A stretch of 64,000 bases of DNA from Agapetus fuscipes (GCA_951799405.1 OX637333.1:14569960-14633959); one strand, 5' to 3'; positions 24,690 through 36,030 are shown, counted from the stretch's first letter. The notes: a model not told the origin generated them from the sequence alone. Made by a program: numbers and translations.

Positions 24690-26150
24690 AAATAATTTAG
24701 GGTACATCATTGTTTTGGATGTCCATATTATTGTTTATTGATTTTAAAAACATAATTTATTGTGTATGTTCCTTGACTTATAGGTTGGTTTGCGGCTGAC
24801 CACCCATGCTGCAGAAAATGATTCACTTTGCCAATGGCACACCTGTTTAAGGGAACGTCGGCAAGAGTTGTTGGGCTTATGTTCATTTCGAATTAGGTTT
24901 TTATATTGTAGGTCCACATGCGGCATGCGTTAGTGTGAAATTATGCATGTCTGCTTGTGGGAATGCATTCAATGTGAATCTTAAATGATACATATCTTTG
25001 CAACTTAGATTTAGATCATTGTGTTTATGCTCCTTAACTTATAGGTTGGTATGCGGCTGACCACCCATACTGTAAAAAATGGTTCACTTTGCCAATGTCA
25101 CCCCTGTTTCAGGGAAGGACGGCAAGAGTTGCAGGGCTTATGTTCATTTGAGATTGGGTTTTTAAATTGTAGGTCCACATGCGGCATGTGTTAGCGCGAA
25201 ATTATACATGTGTGCTTGTGAGAATGCATATTTTGTGAATCCCCAATACCTTTGCCACTTATATTCGGAAAAAAATAATTCCTTTTTTCACGATCTATTG
25301 ATAATACAAAATTCATATTTTCTTCATGTTAGCATTGATTTGTTACGTCGTATGGACGATTCGAGCTCAAGTTTGCATATAGAAAATTGAATATTAAGTA
25401 AGAAGATCGAGTATGTAGTAAAACTTGGTTCACTTTTGCCAATGCCCCCCGGTTTCAGCGAAAGTGGCAGGAGTTTCAAAGTTTATGTACACATGCAGCA
25501 TGTGAAAGCATGTACTTACAATGTGCTTACTTTTGGGCATGTATTTAATATGAGTCTAAAATGTCAAAATATCTTTGCAACTTAGATTATATGTTTTGAA
25601 ATGTAATTTGTCGTGTATGTTCCTTGACTTATAGGTTGGTATGCGGCTGACCACCCATGCTGTGAAAATGGTTCACTTTGCCAATGTCACCCCTGTTTCA
25701 GGAAGGATGGCAAGAGTTGCAGGGTGTATGCCCATTTGAAATTTGGTTTTTATGTTGTAGGTTCACATGAGGCATGTGCAAATGCGAACTTTACGTATCT
25801 GGTTGTGAGAATGCATGTAATGTAAATCTCCAATGTAACATATCTTTGCAACTAAGATTAGATTAGATTAGATGGATCTAAGAAATGTTGAAAGAGCCAC
25901 CATATGTTTTTATGCAACTTAGATTATAAATCCTCGACTTGTAAGTTGGTGTACAAATTGTTTCACTTCTGCCTGTTTAAAGTTAAGTCAGCATAAATTG
26001 CACCGTTGTTATTTGGGATTTGCAGTTGGGTCTTATTTTGAAAATATACATGTATTATGTATATGCACAAACTAACATGTGTTTCCTTTTGGGCATCCAT
26101 TCAATATGAACCTTAAATGTGTGCATATATTTGTAACTGAGATTAAAGAC
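24690..26150 (+). repeat. cluster of RTE-A 3' UTR copies
   Basis: Successive copies start near 24772, 25028, 25420 (decayed), 25620 and 25925 (decayed). All are in the same orientation, with GGCTGACCACCCAT, GTCACCCCTGTTTCAGG and CAACTTAGATT landmarks. The first includes about 80 bases of extra upstream 3' UTR. The copy ending at 25875 carries a (GATTA)n tail. Confidence 0.75.
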
Positions 26151-26589
26151 TTATTTATTTAACCTTGAACGCTTTTCATGACTTTGACAGTTGAAAAGCT
26201 AAATTCCATTTTTTAAAAAAGAGTTCTGTTTGGTAAAGGCTGTTGATGAATAATATGATTTTTATTCCATTTTCAAACTTTGTACCTACCAGTTTATTTT
26301 ATTAATTTGATTTTGTTCAACCTCTCACAATATTTCAAACCGAACACATTTAATGAAATTTGAATATGGAACAAAAATCTGTCAATTAGATGAAGTTGGA
26401 AATGATCAATTCCCATATAAAAACGACGTTCAGCATTTCACAAATTTAAACATGTTCTGCGTTATTTTATCAACTTTTTTGTACGCTATAACCCTTCTCA
26501 GATTACGTACTTTATTCTGAAATGAAAGACAGCCAAAACCGTCGAGTCCTTCACCATTTTATCGCATTACCAACGAACGCTTTTTTGGT

Positions 26590-28405
26590 TTTATAAGTAT
26601 AGAAGATGCATTCCCACAAGCAGATATGTATAATTTCGCTCTAACACATGCCGCATGTGGAACTACAATATAAAAACCCAATCTCAAATGAACATAAGCC
26701 TTGCAACTCTTGCCGTCCTTCCCTGAAACAGGGGTGACATTGGCAAAGTGAACCATTTTTTTACAGTATGGGTGGTCAGCCGCATAACAACCTATAAGTC
26801 AAGGAACATACATGACAATTACATTTTTTAAATCAATAAATAACAATATATACATGGACATAAAAAAACTAATCATAAAACCAATTTCACTTTAACAAAC
26901 CCTAGCCGCCAACATCACAGATCAACCGCCATTTCTTTCTATCCTTACATACTTATTTCATTTCCTCCCGAGTCATAACCTTCTTCATACAAGCTCTTCT
27001 TTTATTATGACTCTGGATATTCCATTCATTCGCAATTTCGGATATTTGGTCCATCCATACCTTTCTCGGTCTTCCTCTACCATGAAATCCATCTATTCTA
27101 CCAACATATACTTTCTTCGTCAGTCTTTCCTCATTCATTCTCTCCATATGCCCAAACCATCTTTTTTTTTTGTTTTTTTTTTTTTTTTTTTTTATTAGAC
27201 AAACAAACAGTTATACATGTAATATATGGGATAAACAACATAGTTATACAATTTCAAAAACCAGCAAAGTTTGCAAACATAATGTAGTATAATTTCGTTT
27301 ACAGCTTATTTAAGAAGGAGAAACAAGAAAAATTTGGAAAGTAATATGAGAAAAATGAAGAAGAAGAAAGAAAAAAACAAAGAGAAAACGACTATTAACT
27401 TAATCATCACATAAAGAGAGGAAAAGGAATGGGGGGAAGAATAGGAAAGGGAAGGAAAAAGAAAAGGAAAAGGAAAGGTAAAGGAAAAGCATCCAACGAT
27501 TAAACCCCATGAGACCCCGCTGTCATAAGGGATCTTTTTACAGCTTCATTGAATTGCAGTATGGTGGTGTTAAACAGATCAATGTTGACAAAAAAAATAT
27601 TGTAGTTATTGCAGGCCCGGTATATGAATGCGCTCTGTAAATAATTAGTTGCACACGTAGGTTGTTTAAATGTAAGCAAGGATCTAGTTCGTCGTATGGG
27701 ATAGTTCAAAAAAATTTTTTAAGCAAGTCGGGTGAATCGGTTGTATTGTTCACTAGTTTATGTAGAAATTTCATGTCAGTAACGGTACGTCTATTTTCTA
27801 AGGTCATTTATTGATGATATTTGGCAGAAAGGCGGTAGTTGTCAAATGTGACACGACATCTACAATTAAGAGACTTTAAAAATTTGTTCTGGATCCTCTC
27901 TAGTCTATCAATATACGTAGTATATTGAGGATTCCAAACAACCGTGGCATATTCCAGACATGTCCTTACGTACGTATAATAGAGCAATTTTATTGTATTT
28001 AGTAGTTTAAATGGTTTAGAGATTCTCAGAATAAATCCCAGCTGCCTAAGGGCCCCACTCACTCTCCAATTGATATGAGCCCTGTACGTCATTTTGCTGT
28101 CCAGAACAACACCCAAGTCCTTTACCTCACTACACTTTCTAAGGGATATACCGTCTATTGTATAGTTAAAATAGTAAGGGGTATTGCGACGAGTAAAAGA
28201 TATTGAGCAGCACTTAGCAACGTTCAGAAATAGTAAAAATCTTAACAAACTTCTTTTAATCTTCACTTTCACACTCTCTCTTGCACCACATTCTTCTCTT
28301 ACAAAATCATTCCTCACCCTGTCACTCCGTTTTTTCCCAATCATACTTCTTAGAAACTCCATTTCAACAGTATGGACTTTACTAATTTCACTTTCATTCA
28401 CCACC
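26590..28405 (-). mobile_element. 5'-truncated RTE-A LINE, split by a Jockey-like insertion
   Basis: On the minus strand: coding from 28405 (VVNESEISKVHTVEMEFLRS... KIKRSLLR), interruption by another LINE (28240-27163), then coding resumes at about 27162 with WFGHMERMNEERLTKK. The ORF ends near 26900, followed by a ~90-base 3' UTR and the 230-base repeat to 26590. The uninterrupted order is seen at 38092-38722. This copy ties the abundant repeat to an RTE LINE. Confidence 0.8.
27163..28240 (-). mobile_element. Jockey/CR1-like LINE 3' part inserted in RTE-A
   Basis: The minus strand encodes the end of a reverse transcriptase: NVAKCCSISFTRR, then VKDLGVVLDSKMTY, KLLYYTYVRTCLEYATVVWNP and YIDRLERIQNKFL. 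A second piece in a shifted frame follows (to 27500). It ends with a purine-rich 3' UTR and a poly(A) of about 35 bases (27165-27195). The insertion point falls within TTGTTAAGATGG of the RTE-A sequence. The open frame 27808-28407 is a chance fusion of the two LINEs. Confidence 0.8.
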
Positions 28406-28975
28406 ATTGATGTTTATACATTGGCAAAAAAATTCTACAGGTATTGAGCTTTGGGAAAAGTGGCAGCACTCATAACTTTAGAAGCTCTGCATGATATCAA
28501 GTGTGAAACATTCAGTTAGTTTTCGAAAAATTATTTTATACCCATATGATTTATTTGTGCAAGATTTAAGTACAGGAGGCATAGAGTTATAAGTTATAGA
28601 GATGAAGTCCAGACCAAAATAATGTCGCCTATTTTTTGGACTGAAGCGCTGAACCTCGATCTGCGTGAAATTGTAATGCTCGGTTTTGCCCTCATTCCTT
28701 CGTCAGCGCTCGGATCGTTAACATCTCAATAAAAATGGTTTTCTGAGTGAAAGGATGCAAAAATAGGTCCGAAAAAAATTAAAAAGTGGATGGAATCACA
28801 TTTCACAAGTAATTTTATGTTTTTTATATGCTAATTAACGTTTTATTTATATTTTGAACGAATTATTAACAGACGCCTGCTAGAGGAGCGCGTTCACTAG
28901 ATAGATAGTGTTCCAGCGTGTGTAAGAAAGGGACAACAGCGCCCAGGGCTGTACTCGAAATAATGACATGACTAA
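28406..28975. other. intronic DNA without recognised feature
   Basis: AT-rich, with a GC-richer patch at 28860-28960 just before the minisatellite. No coding signature was seen. Confidence 0.45.
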
Positions 28976-30406
28976 ATAATGACAATGGACATGTTGTCGG
29001 TGGACATTATGTCGGGGGAACATATGTCGGTGGGCATTCTTTCCGTGGACATTCTGTCGGTGGACATTCTGTCGGTTGACATTCTGCCGGTGGACATTTT
29101 GTCGGGGAACATGTTTGTCCGTGGACATTGTATCGGTGGATATTGTGTCGATGGACATTCTATCGGGTAGACATTTTGCCCGTGGACACTATCGGTGGAC
29201 ATTTTGTCGCGTGGACATTGTATCGGAGGACATTATGTCGGTGGACATTTTGTCGCGTGGACATTGTATCGGTGGACATTATGTCGGTGGACATTTGGTC
29301 GGGTGAACATTCTGTCGGGTGAACATTTTGTCCGTGAACATTGTTTCAGTGGACATTATGTCTGTGGGACATATGTCAGTGGACATTATGTCAGTGGGAC
29401 ATATGTCAGTGGACGCTCTTTCCGTGGACATTTTGTGGGTGGACATTTGTCGCGTGGACATTATGTCGGTGGGACATTATGTCAGTGGACATTCTTTCCG
29501 TGAACATTCTGTCGATAGACATTCTATCGGTTGACATTCTGCCGGTGGACATTTTGTCGGGGGACATGTTTGTCCGTGGACATTGTATCGGTGGACATTG
29601 TGTCGATGGAACTTCCATCGGGTGGACATTCTGCCGGTGGACATTATGTCGGGGGACATTTTGTCGCATGGACATTGTATCGGTGGACATTATGTCGGTG
29701 GACATTTTGTCGGGTGGACATTCTGTCGGGGGACATTTTGTCGCATAGACATTGTATCGGTGGACATTATGTCGGTGGACATTTTGTCGGGTGGACATTC
29801 TGTCGGGTGAACATTTTGTCCGTGGACATTGTGTTGGTTGACATTCTGCCGGTGGACATTTTGTCGGGGGACATGTTTGTCCGTGGACATTGTATCGGTG
29901 GACATTGTGTCGATGGACATTCTATCGGGTGGACATTTTGCCCGTGGACATTGTATCGGTGGACATTTTGTCGCGTGGACATTGTATCGGTGGACATTAT
30001 GTCGGTGGACATTTTGTCGCGTGGACATTGTATCGGTGGACATTATGTCGGTGGACATTTTGTCAGGTGGACATTCTGTCGGGTGAACATTTTGTCCGTG
30101 GACATTGTATCGGTGGACATTATGTCGGTGGGACATATGTCAGTGGACATTCTTTCCGTGGATATTTTGTCGGAGGACATGTTTGTCCGTGGATATTGTA
30201 TCGGTGGACATTCTGTCGGGTGAACATTTTGTCCGTGGACATTGTATCGGTGGACATTATGTCGGTGGGACATATGTCAGTGGACATTATGTCGGTGGGA
30301 CATATGTCAGTGGACATTCTTTCCGTGGACATTTTGTCGGAGGACATGTTTGTCCGTGGATATTGTATCGGTGGACATTATGTCGGTGGACATTCTGTCT
30401 GTTCTG
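28976..30406. repeat. 1.4-kb minisatellite of ~15-bp units
   Basis: About ninety units follow the form GTGGACATTNTGTCG, mostly 15-16 bases long, with variants such as GGGACATATGTCA. Longer blocks recur (for example the block with GGACATGTTTGTCCGTGG at 29105, 29565, 29870, 30175 and 30340), so the array has higher-order structure. Because 15 is a multiple of three and the unit lacks stops, long spurious frames appear on both strands (MSVDIL- and RQNVHR-like). I do not consider them genes. Confidence 0.95.
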
Positions 30407-30639
30407 TGGTATTATTGTTTGCTTGTCGCCAACATGTTTATAAACTCCCCTTAACAAATGTGTTTGAAGCAAAAACACTTCAAATTACTATAAATACTGA
30501 TATTTCACTGTTTTAAAAATTAAAAGATAATTGGAATAACATTGATTCTACTAACATCCAAACTTGCCCAAATTTGTGAAACAATATATCAGTGATTGAG
30601 AAATCGATCAATTATTAGTGTTTTATAAGCATGGACTAT

Positions 30640-31850
30640 AAAAGCTTATTGTACGAGATAAGTGAACTGATAGAACTACTCATCATGTTTTTGGATGGTG
30701 ATGAGGATAAACCTGAAAATAAAGCCTCCTGATGCTTTGCATTAAGCGCGGAGGATGGCAAGAGCTATTTACTCTTTGGAGATATGTTGCAGTCTTTATT
30801 TAAAATGAGCACAAAGAAAATACAAGTCCTTAGAGATATTTGCTAATTTATTACCACTGTTTATGTGAAACCCTGGGTTCAGTGTAGTTTGGCAGTTAAA
30901 GCACCTCATCAAGATTTGTGATTTTTGAAAATTTTGAAGGATTATGAGAAACTTGGAACAGTTAATTCTCAAGTAGCCTTGAAGAAGTTTTGTCAGCTCT
31001 TATGGTATTTGTCAGATGAAATAGCAGTATCATCAATCTTTGATGATTTGGTGGAAGATGAAAAAAAGAAAACTAAAAAGCAAATTTTTGCTAATTTAAA
31101 TTAAACTGTTTTTTTTTTTTGTAAACTTAAATGTCATTTATTACTCGTATTCCTTGACTTATAGGTTGGTATGAGGCTGACCACCCATACTGTAAAAAAT
31201 GGTTCACTTTGCCAATGTCACCCCTGTTTCAGGGAATGTCGGCAGGAGTTGCAGGGCTTATGTTCATTTGAGTTTGGATTTTATTTGTAAGTACACATTC
31301 AGCATTTGTAAGCGCGAACTACACGTGTTTGTTTGTGGGCATACATCTGAGAGCTTTAAATGAATATATGCTTGCAACTTAGATTATAGATTATAGATTA
31401 TAGAGAGGGAAAGTTCTTGCTCATTACAAAAGAGGTATTGTCCATCTAAAGAAAAAATATCAAGATCTTTATACAGTACATATAAAATCATCAGTTCTTT
31501 TAATATATTTTTCTTATTATGTATTTATTGTAATGGTATTTTATTATTTGTAATGTTTCACATAAAACTTTGGATCAGTTTGTGTCTTCCTCAAGCAAAA
31601 AAATATTTTCAAGATTGTAAATTGAAAGGACTTTCCTGCAAGATAGCGTTTCGTCGTGGAAATAAAATGTTATTTTAAAGGAAAGAAAATTTACCTTTGT
31701 TAAAACAGTCAACGATACTGCAGAAAATTTGTGAAAAGAATGAAGATTTTCATGGCGAAATAACGACCAAGGAAGAACAGAAGCAGTGCCATTTACGCTG
31801 CTTTCAGTACACAAAAAACTGTATTTTTACTGCAAAAAGAAGACGCTGAA
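30640..31850 (+). pseudogene. relic of a conserved mobile-element-linked protein
   Basis: Several plus-strand pieces line up in order: FITTVYVKPWVQCSLAVKAP, LKKFCQLLWYLSDEIAVSSIF (about 30970-31050), and after an inserted LINE tail, DQFVSSSSKKIFSRL, FVKTVNDTAE and EEQKQCHLRCF (31573-31830). I know this order (AP..DL, LWYLSEE, VNDxAERG, KDEEQKQ) from many predicted invertebrate proteins that occur in multi-copy, transposon-like fashion, but cannot give the family a name. Many stops make it dead. Confidence 0.45.
31143..31405 (+). repeat. RTE-A 3' UTR copy
   Basis: A full ~245-base copy from TTCCTTGACTTATAGG to CAACTTAGATTATAGATTATAG. It lies inside the decayed coding relic at 30640-31850. Confidence 0.85.
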
Positions 31851-32279
31851 GAGAAAATATCTTAATCAAAAGTATTTATTTTTTGCTTTTAATATATTTC
31901 CCCATTATTCACAGATATTTTGGTTTATTTTGACACTTAAGAATCATTATAAAAATTTGAACTACCATCATATCTAGAAAAAGTAAATTTCTCTTATTTT
32001 GAAAAACTTTGAGGCCTCCTCGGCACGGGTTAGAATCATCGTAAAAATATGAAATTTTGTATCTGAATAGTTTCTAGTAATTGTAAAAAAGTTAGAGGGT
32101 ATGCGTTTTCAAAATCGAAAAAAAATTTTTTTTGGCCATATAAGGGACACTCTAATGGACGGGGAATAAGCCCTACTTCCAAGGTTAGTAAAATATTCAA
32201 AATAATGCATAGATATGTATACAACTAGCCACAGCTGGATACTAGTAATTCAACACAATATATTTTATTTTCTTTCTAG

Positions 32280-32476
32280 GTGTTGAGCGCACTAAGCTTC
32301 TATGCATCAGGTTCATATCAGAGGTTTATAGGAGCCAGTGCTCACAGCAAGATGCATCAAGTTAGTGTGTCCAACTGTATGAAGGCTGTGACAGTAGCTC
32401 TAAACAAGGACCACTTTAAAAGAAAATATATTCATTTTCCACAAACTCTTGAAGAAACAAATGCTATCAAACATAA
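32280..32476 (+). CDS. PIF/Harbinger transposase, exon block 1 (HARBI1-like)
   Basis: The block follows an acceptor (TTCTTTCTAG ends at 32279) and ends at a donor (GTAAGT at 32477). It encodes VLSALSFYASGSYQRFIGAS, then QVSVSNCMKAVTVAL and FPQTLEETNAIKHK, the N-terminal helix-turn-helix region before the DDE_Tnp_4 nuclease domain. The frame joins the next block at AA+G (Lys). The acceptor implies an upstream exon with the first 60-90 residues, which I could not find. Such transposases cut out DNA elements that create three-base TWA target duplications. Confidence 0.8.
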
Positions 32477-32621
32477 GTAAGTACCTATATTATTTAGATT
32501 TTCAGCAGTAACATTGTGAAAGTTCATTTTAATACAATAAAATAAAAATTGCCTTGTTATAATTCACATGAGTTTATTTTTGGACACGAGTTTATGAGAT
32601 CTCTTAGTTTATGAGATCTCT

Positions 32622-32966
32622 TGTGGAGATTGTGAACTGAAGTACATCGGACAAACTGCAAGAAATCTAAAAACTAGAATTCAAGAACACCGCCGTTGCC
32701 TAACAAGCAACGGCCATTCTGAATTCGCCAACCATATTATCGAGTCCAACCATTCCTTCCACACTCACAAGTTAAAACTCCTCCACCCCATTCCCCACAA
32801 AGGTAAAGTTATGAACAACTTCGAAAATCTAGAAATCCAAAAAAATTTAAATTCAGAAAATAATCTCCTAAATAATATCCTATTCCCTAACACTTCACCT
32901 CTACTTTCTATGTTTCCTATTACGCCCCGCCCACATACAACTTCCCCCTCCCCTTCTGTAATTTAA
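32622..32966 (+). pseudogene. GIY-YIG endonuclease domain of a Penelope-like element
   Basis: The frame encodes CGDCELKYIGQTARNLKTRI, where YIG followed by QT and the Arg-rich helix are the second half of the GIY-YIG core. EHRRCLTSNGHSEFANHI continues the fold and the frame runs to a stop at 32964. The linked reverse transcriptase is absent, so no functional protein is expected. In intact elements this nuclease nicks target DNA. Confidence 0.8.
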
Positions 32967-33008
32967 ATCCTTGCTTCGTAATTCTGTATTCTGTGTTAGT
33001 TTCTATTT

Positions 33009-33055
33009 ACACCTGAAGATGGGAGGTACTGCTTCTCCCGAAACTGGTCGTGTCC
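33009..33055 (+). ncRNA. hammerhead-like ribozyme (minimal type I)
   Basis: Conserved core CTGAAGA (33013-33019), stem II GGGAG/CTCCC with a 9-base loop, GAAA (33040-33043), a two-pair stem III (A-T, C-G) with a 2-base loop, and cleavage triplet GTC (33047-33049). Stem I pairs ACAC (33009-33012) with GTGT (33050-33053) perfectly. Very short stem III hammerheads are known from Penelope-like elements, which is the context here. Confidence 0.75.
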
Positions 33056-33194
33056 AAAAATAAACTCATGTGAATTATAACAAGGCAATTTTTATTTTAT
33101 TGTATTAAGTAAGTACCTATTTATAAATTAAAACCTTTTTATTTTAATTTTACTCCTCAAATTTTATTATTATTATTTCACAATACACAGTGAA

Positions 33195-33400
33195 AAATTC
33201 ATAAACCTTTACCAAAGGCCGGTCACTGGAAGGTCCATCCAACCTTACAACAACTGGGTCTTGCTTGAGAATTGACGCTTTCTACAGCGACGACCAAGCT
33301 CGCAGAGGGCTGTTGAGGTGTGATACACACAAAAACAGCGCTCACCAAATAAATCATCCTAATATTATTATTATTAATATCAAAATGAGTTTAAACAGTA
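33195..33400 (+). repeat. SINE family 1 copy (L2-like tail)
   Basis: Head-truncated copy containing GGTCTTGCTTGAGAATTGACG, then GCAGAGGGCTGTTGAGGTGTG, ACACACAAAAACAGCGCTC and AATAAATCATCC, with a TAT/ATT-rich end. The last ~70 bases match the 3' UTR of the L2-like LINE at 60725-61480. Confidence 0.75.
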
Positions 33401-33420
33401 AGTTATAATAAAAATAATAG

Positions 33421-33547
33421 ACCGGTCCGTAGTCTAGTGGTAATGCTTCGGACTCGTAGACCGGTCACCAAAGTTCCATCCAGCCTTACCACAATTGGAT
33501 CTTGCTTGAGAATTGGCGCTTTGTAGCGACGACCAAGCTCATAAAAG
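33421..33547 (+). repeat. SINE family 1 head, fused to SINE family 2
   Basis: It starts with a tRNA-like head (CCGTAGTCTAGTGGTAATGC as A-box region and a weak B box, AGTTCCATCC). It then runs to GACGACCAAGCTC, where SINE family 2 begins. The tail is missing, so the two SINEs form a dimer-like junction. Confidence 0.7.
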
Positions 33548-33868
33548 TCCGGTTGATAGCTCAGTTGGTAGAATGCTTGCATTCCATGCCGAGAGCAAGG
33601 GTTCGATCTCCACCGGGGGTTTCAGAAATGATTTCCCGTTTCGGTGTTTATTTCAAATCCAAAAATGCCGGCAAGGTGTACTCAGCCTTCACAAGAAATG
33701 AGAACTAGCCCCCTCGGGAGCTGGGAAAACTCCACTTCAATTGAAGTGGTTGACGTAAGGTCGGCCCCCTTATCTGTGAAAATAAATAGGTCCCAAATCG
33801 CCACATATGACCCCTTCGGGGACAACGCGGCAAAAAGTTTCACTTTATGTGTAGCTTAGTTGCATTCA
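33548..33868 (+). repeat. SINE family 2, full copy
   Basis: The head has TAGCTCAGTTGGTAGA (A box) and GGTTCGATCTCC (B box, one change). The body matches the copy at 1377-1690, through GGTTGACGTAAGGTCGG to TATGTGTAGCTTAGTTGC. Confidence 0.85.
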
Positions 33869-33970
33869 GTTGCATATGTATGTAGTAGCACAGTAAACGG
33901 GGCTACCGCAGACATAGGTACATAATTATATTTGTGCTTATTATTCCATTGCTGCATTTTGCATTTACAG

Positions 33971-34103
33971 GTTTTACCAGGAGTTTGGATTGCCTGGTGT
34001 TGTGGGATGCATTGATGGCACGCACATTGCTATTGTTAAGCCTGCGGAGCATGAAGAGAAGTTTTTCAACCGGAAATGTTATCACTCTTTAAATGCTCAA
34101 TTG
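33971..34103 (+). CDS. PIF/Harbinger transposase, exon block 2
   Basis: Acceptor TTTACAG ends at 33970 and donor GTAAAT begins at 34104. It encodes FYQEFGLPGVVGCIDGTHIA, carrying the first catalytic Asp of the DDE site (GCIDGTHI), then HEEKFFNRKCYHSLNAQL. It joins block 3 in frame (phase 0). The motif is the hallmark of HARBI1/PIF proteins. Confidence 0.9.
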
Positions 34104-34239
34104 GTAAATACCTGCGTAATCCCTACCTACTCCTATAGATATACTTAATTTTAAAATAAAACTACAAATGTCGTGTATGTAAATTATTTGAAATATTTAT
34201 TTTTATTTTGTTTTATTGGAAGACCAACAGCTATATAAT

Positions 34240-34985
34240 ATATAACCTAAGTTGCAAGGATATATATTCATTTACAGCTCTCAGATGTATGCCCACAAAC
34301 TCGTGTAGTTCGCGCTTACAAATGCTGAATGTGTACTTAAACAAATAAAATCCAAACCTCAAATGAACATACGCCCTACAACTTTTGCCGACCTTCCCTG
34401 ACACAAGGGTGACATTGGCAAAGTGAACCATTTTTTACAGTGTAGGTAGTCAGCCTCATACCAACCTATAAGTCAAGGAATACGAATAATAAAAATGGTT
34501 CACTTTTCCAATGTCACCCCTGTTTCAGGGAAGGACGGCAAGAGTTGCAGGGCTTATGTTCATTTGAGATTGGGTTTTTATATTGTAGGTCCACATGCGG
34601 CATGTGTTAGTAGTAGTAAATGCATGCCCACAAGCAGACATGTGTAAGTTCGCGCTTACAAATGCTGCATGTGTACCTACAAATTAAAATCCGAATCTCA
34701 AGTGACCATAAACCCTGCAACTTTTGCCAACCTTCCCTGAAACAGGGGTGACATTGGCAAAGTGAACCATTTTTTACAGTATGGGTGGTCAGCCTCATAT
34801 AAACCTATAAGCCAAGGAATACAGATAATATGTAAAATACAGATAAATGTAAAAAACAGCATCTTAGAAATAAATTTATAAAAACTACATGGAAATAAGC
34901 CGCCAACGCTATTGATCAACATTACCTACAGATTAACCGCCATTTTTTTCGGTCCTTACATACTTTTTTAATTTCATCCAGAGAT
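34240..34985. repeat. three RTE-A tails in mixed orientation
   Basis: A minus copy (34240-34490), a truncated plus copy (34493-34612) and a minus copy (34613-34820). The last is continuous with a 3' UTR and a stub of the LINE coding end (34821-34985, including the KKWRLI-like region). This is the third case linking repeat and LINE. Confidence 0.75.
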
Positions 34986-35069
34986 TGGATTCCCTAGTAC
35001 ATAAATACAGTTCTATTATAAAATCAAAGACTATCGCGGTTGTTTGACATTATAAATAGTATAAAACAA

Positions 35070-35275
35070 ATTTACCGCGTGAATTTTAGTAGAACCTAAT
35101 GTTTTGGCGCTGTTGCAAGTGCCGTTGTCCAGAATAGACTGAAGAGCCGTCAATCCGTTCTGCGGATAGGCGGCATACCGCTGCCCCACTCTCACCGGCT
35201 GAGTTCAGTCAAACCTGACAACGGCGCTTACAACAGCGCCGAAACGGCGGGTTCTACTAAAATTCACGCAATAAA
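35070..35275. repeat. short foldback element with Penelope-type motifs
   Basis: Inverted arms of about 52 bases share CGTGAATTTTAGTAGAACC at the outer ends and GGCGCTGTTG/CAACAGCGCC inside. The right arm has CTGACAAC, a GGCGCT...AGCGCC stem and GAAACGGC, close to a hammerhead core but with CTGACAA in place of CTGANGA. Confidence 0.6.
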
Positions 35276-35313
35276 TACGCTTTACCCTATTTATAAGTTT
35301 TATTATACTTCAG

Positions 35314-35461
35314 GTGTGTGACTCAGACTTAAATATTTTAATTAGTATTGACGCCAGCCATGGTGGTGCAGATCATGATTCATTTGTTTGGAGCCACCAT
35401 CCAATCAAGTTCCACCTTGAACATCTCAACCAAGCTGAAAATGAAACAGTGTGGTTATTAG
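35314..35461 (+). CDS. PIF/Harbinger transposase, exon block 3
   Basis: Acceptor ATACTTCAG ends at 35313. It encodes VCDSDLNILISIDASHGGAD, HDSFVWSHHPIKFHLE and ENETVWLLG, containing the second catalytic Asp (normally GATHDS, here GADHDS). It ends with the first base of a Gly codon before GTTATT, and the next block supplies GT. The frame is intact. Confidence 0.88.
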
Positions 35462-35484
35462 GTTATTAGTTATAGTTATTTATA

Positions 35485-36015
35485 AATAGTACTAGCAGTA
35501 CCCGGCGAGTTTTACAACGCCATTTGTGCATGTGGAATCAATTTATTTCCACAGATAAAAGAGGCAGCATTGACCCAACAACAGAACCACAAAAATATTG
35601 TAATTTAATCGGATTCAAAATTCACAATTCTTTTCTAGATAAATATTCACATTTTCTGAAAAATTGGTCTAAAACTGTTGAGCGGTAAGGCCAGACATAA
35701 AAAACCACAATTGCGGTGCTTCCACTTATATTTAAAATTAAAATGAACATACACCCTGCAACTTTTCCTGACCTTCCCTAAAACTGGGGTGATATTGGCA
35801 AAGTGAACCATTTTCTACATCATGGGTTGTCAGCCGCCAATGTCACCCCTGTTGCAGGGAAGTTTGGCAAGATTTTCAGGGTGTATATTCATTTGAGATT
35901 TGGGTCTTAATATTGGAAGTTGACATGCATCATGTTTAAGCACGAAGTCATACGTGTCTGCTTGTGAAAATGCATATAATGTGAATCCCTAATGTTACAT
36001 ATCTTTGCAACTTAT
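35485..36015. repeat. ACTAGC repeat and an inverted pair of RTE-A tails
   Basis: 35485-35730 starts ACTAGCAGTACCCGGCGAG, related to 22154. A minus RTE-A piece (35743-35833) then meets a plus piece (35834-36015) at their 5' parts. Confidence 0.6.
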
Positions 36016-36030
36016 ATTAAGGCAACTTAT

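Larger units (their letters stand above)
32528..33110 (+). mobile_element. Penelope-like element, 3' part
   Basis: The block is bounded by inverted ends of about 63 bases: TTAATACAATAAAATAAAAA at the left and its complement at the right (to 33108). Inside lie the GIY-YIG endonuclease part (32622-32966) and a hammerhead-like ribozyme (33009-33055). An inverted terminal segment at one end is usual for Penelope-like elements. The reverse transcriptase is missing, so the copy is 5'-truncated. Confidence 0.8.

Noticed and set aside
27808..28407. Single 199-codon gene on the minus strand
   Set aside because: It is a chance fusion of RTE-A coding sequence and an inserted Jockey-like LINE.
28976..30406. 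CRISPR-like regular repeat
   Set aside because: Units are contiguous and ~15 bp without spacers, and the window is eukaryotic.
28880..30516. Many long open frames (up to 230 codons) on both strands
   Set aside because: All are frames through the 15-bp minisatellite; they mirror each other and have no non-repeat coding flank.
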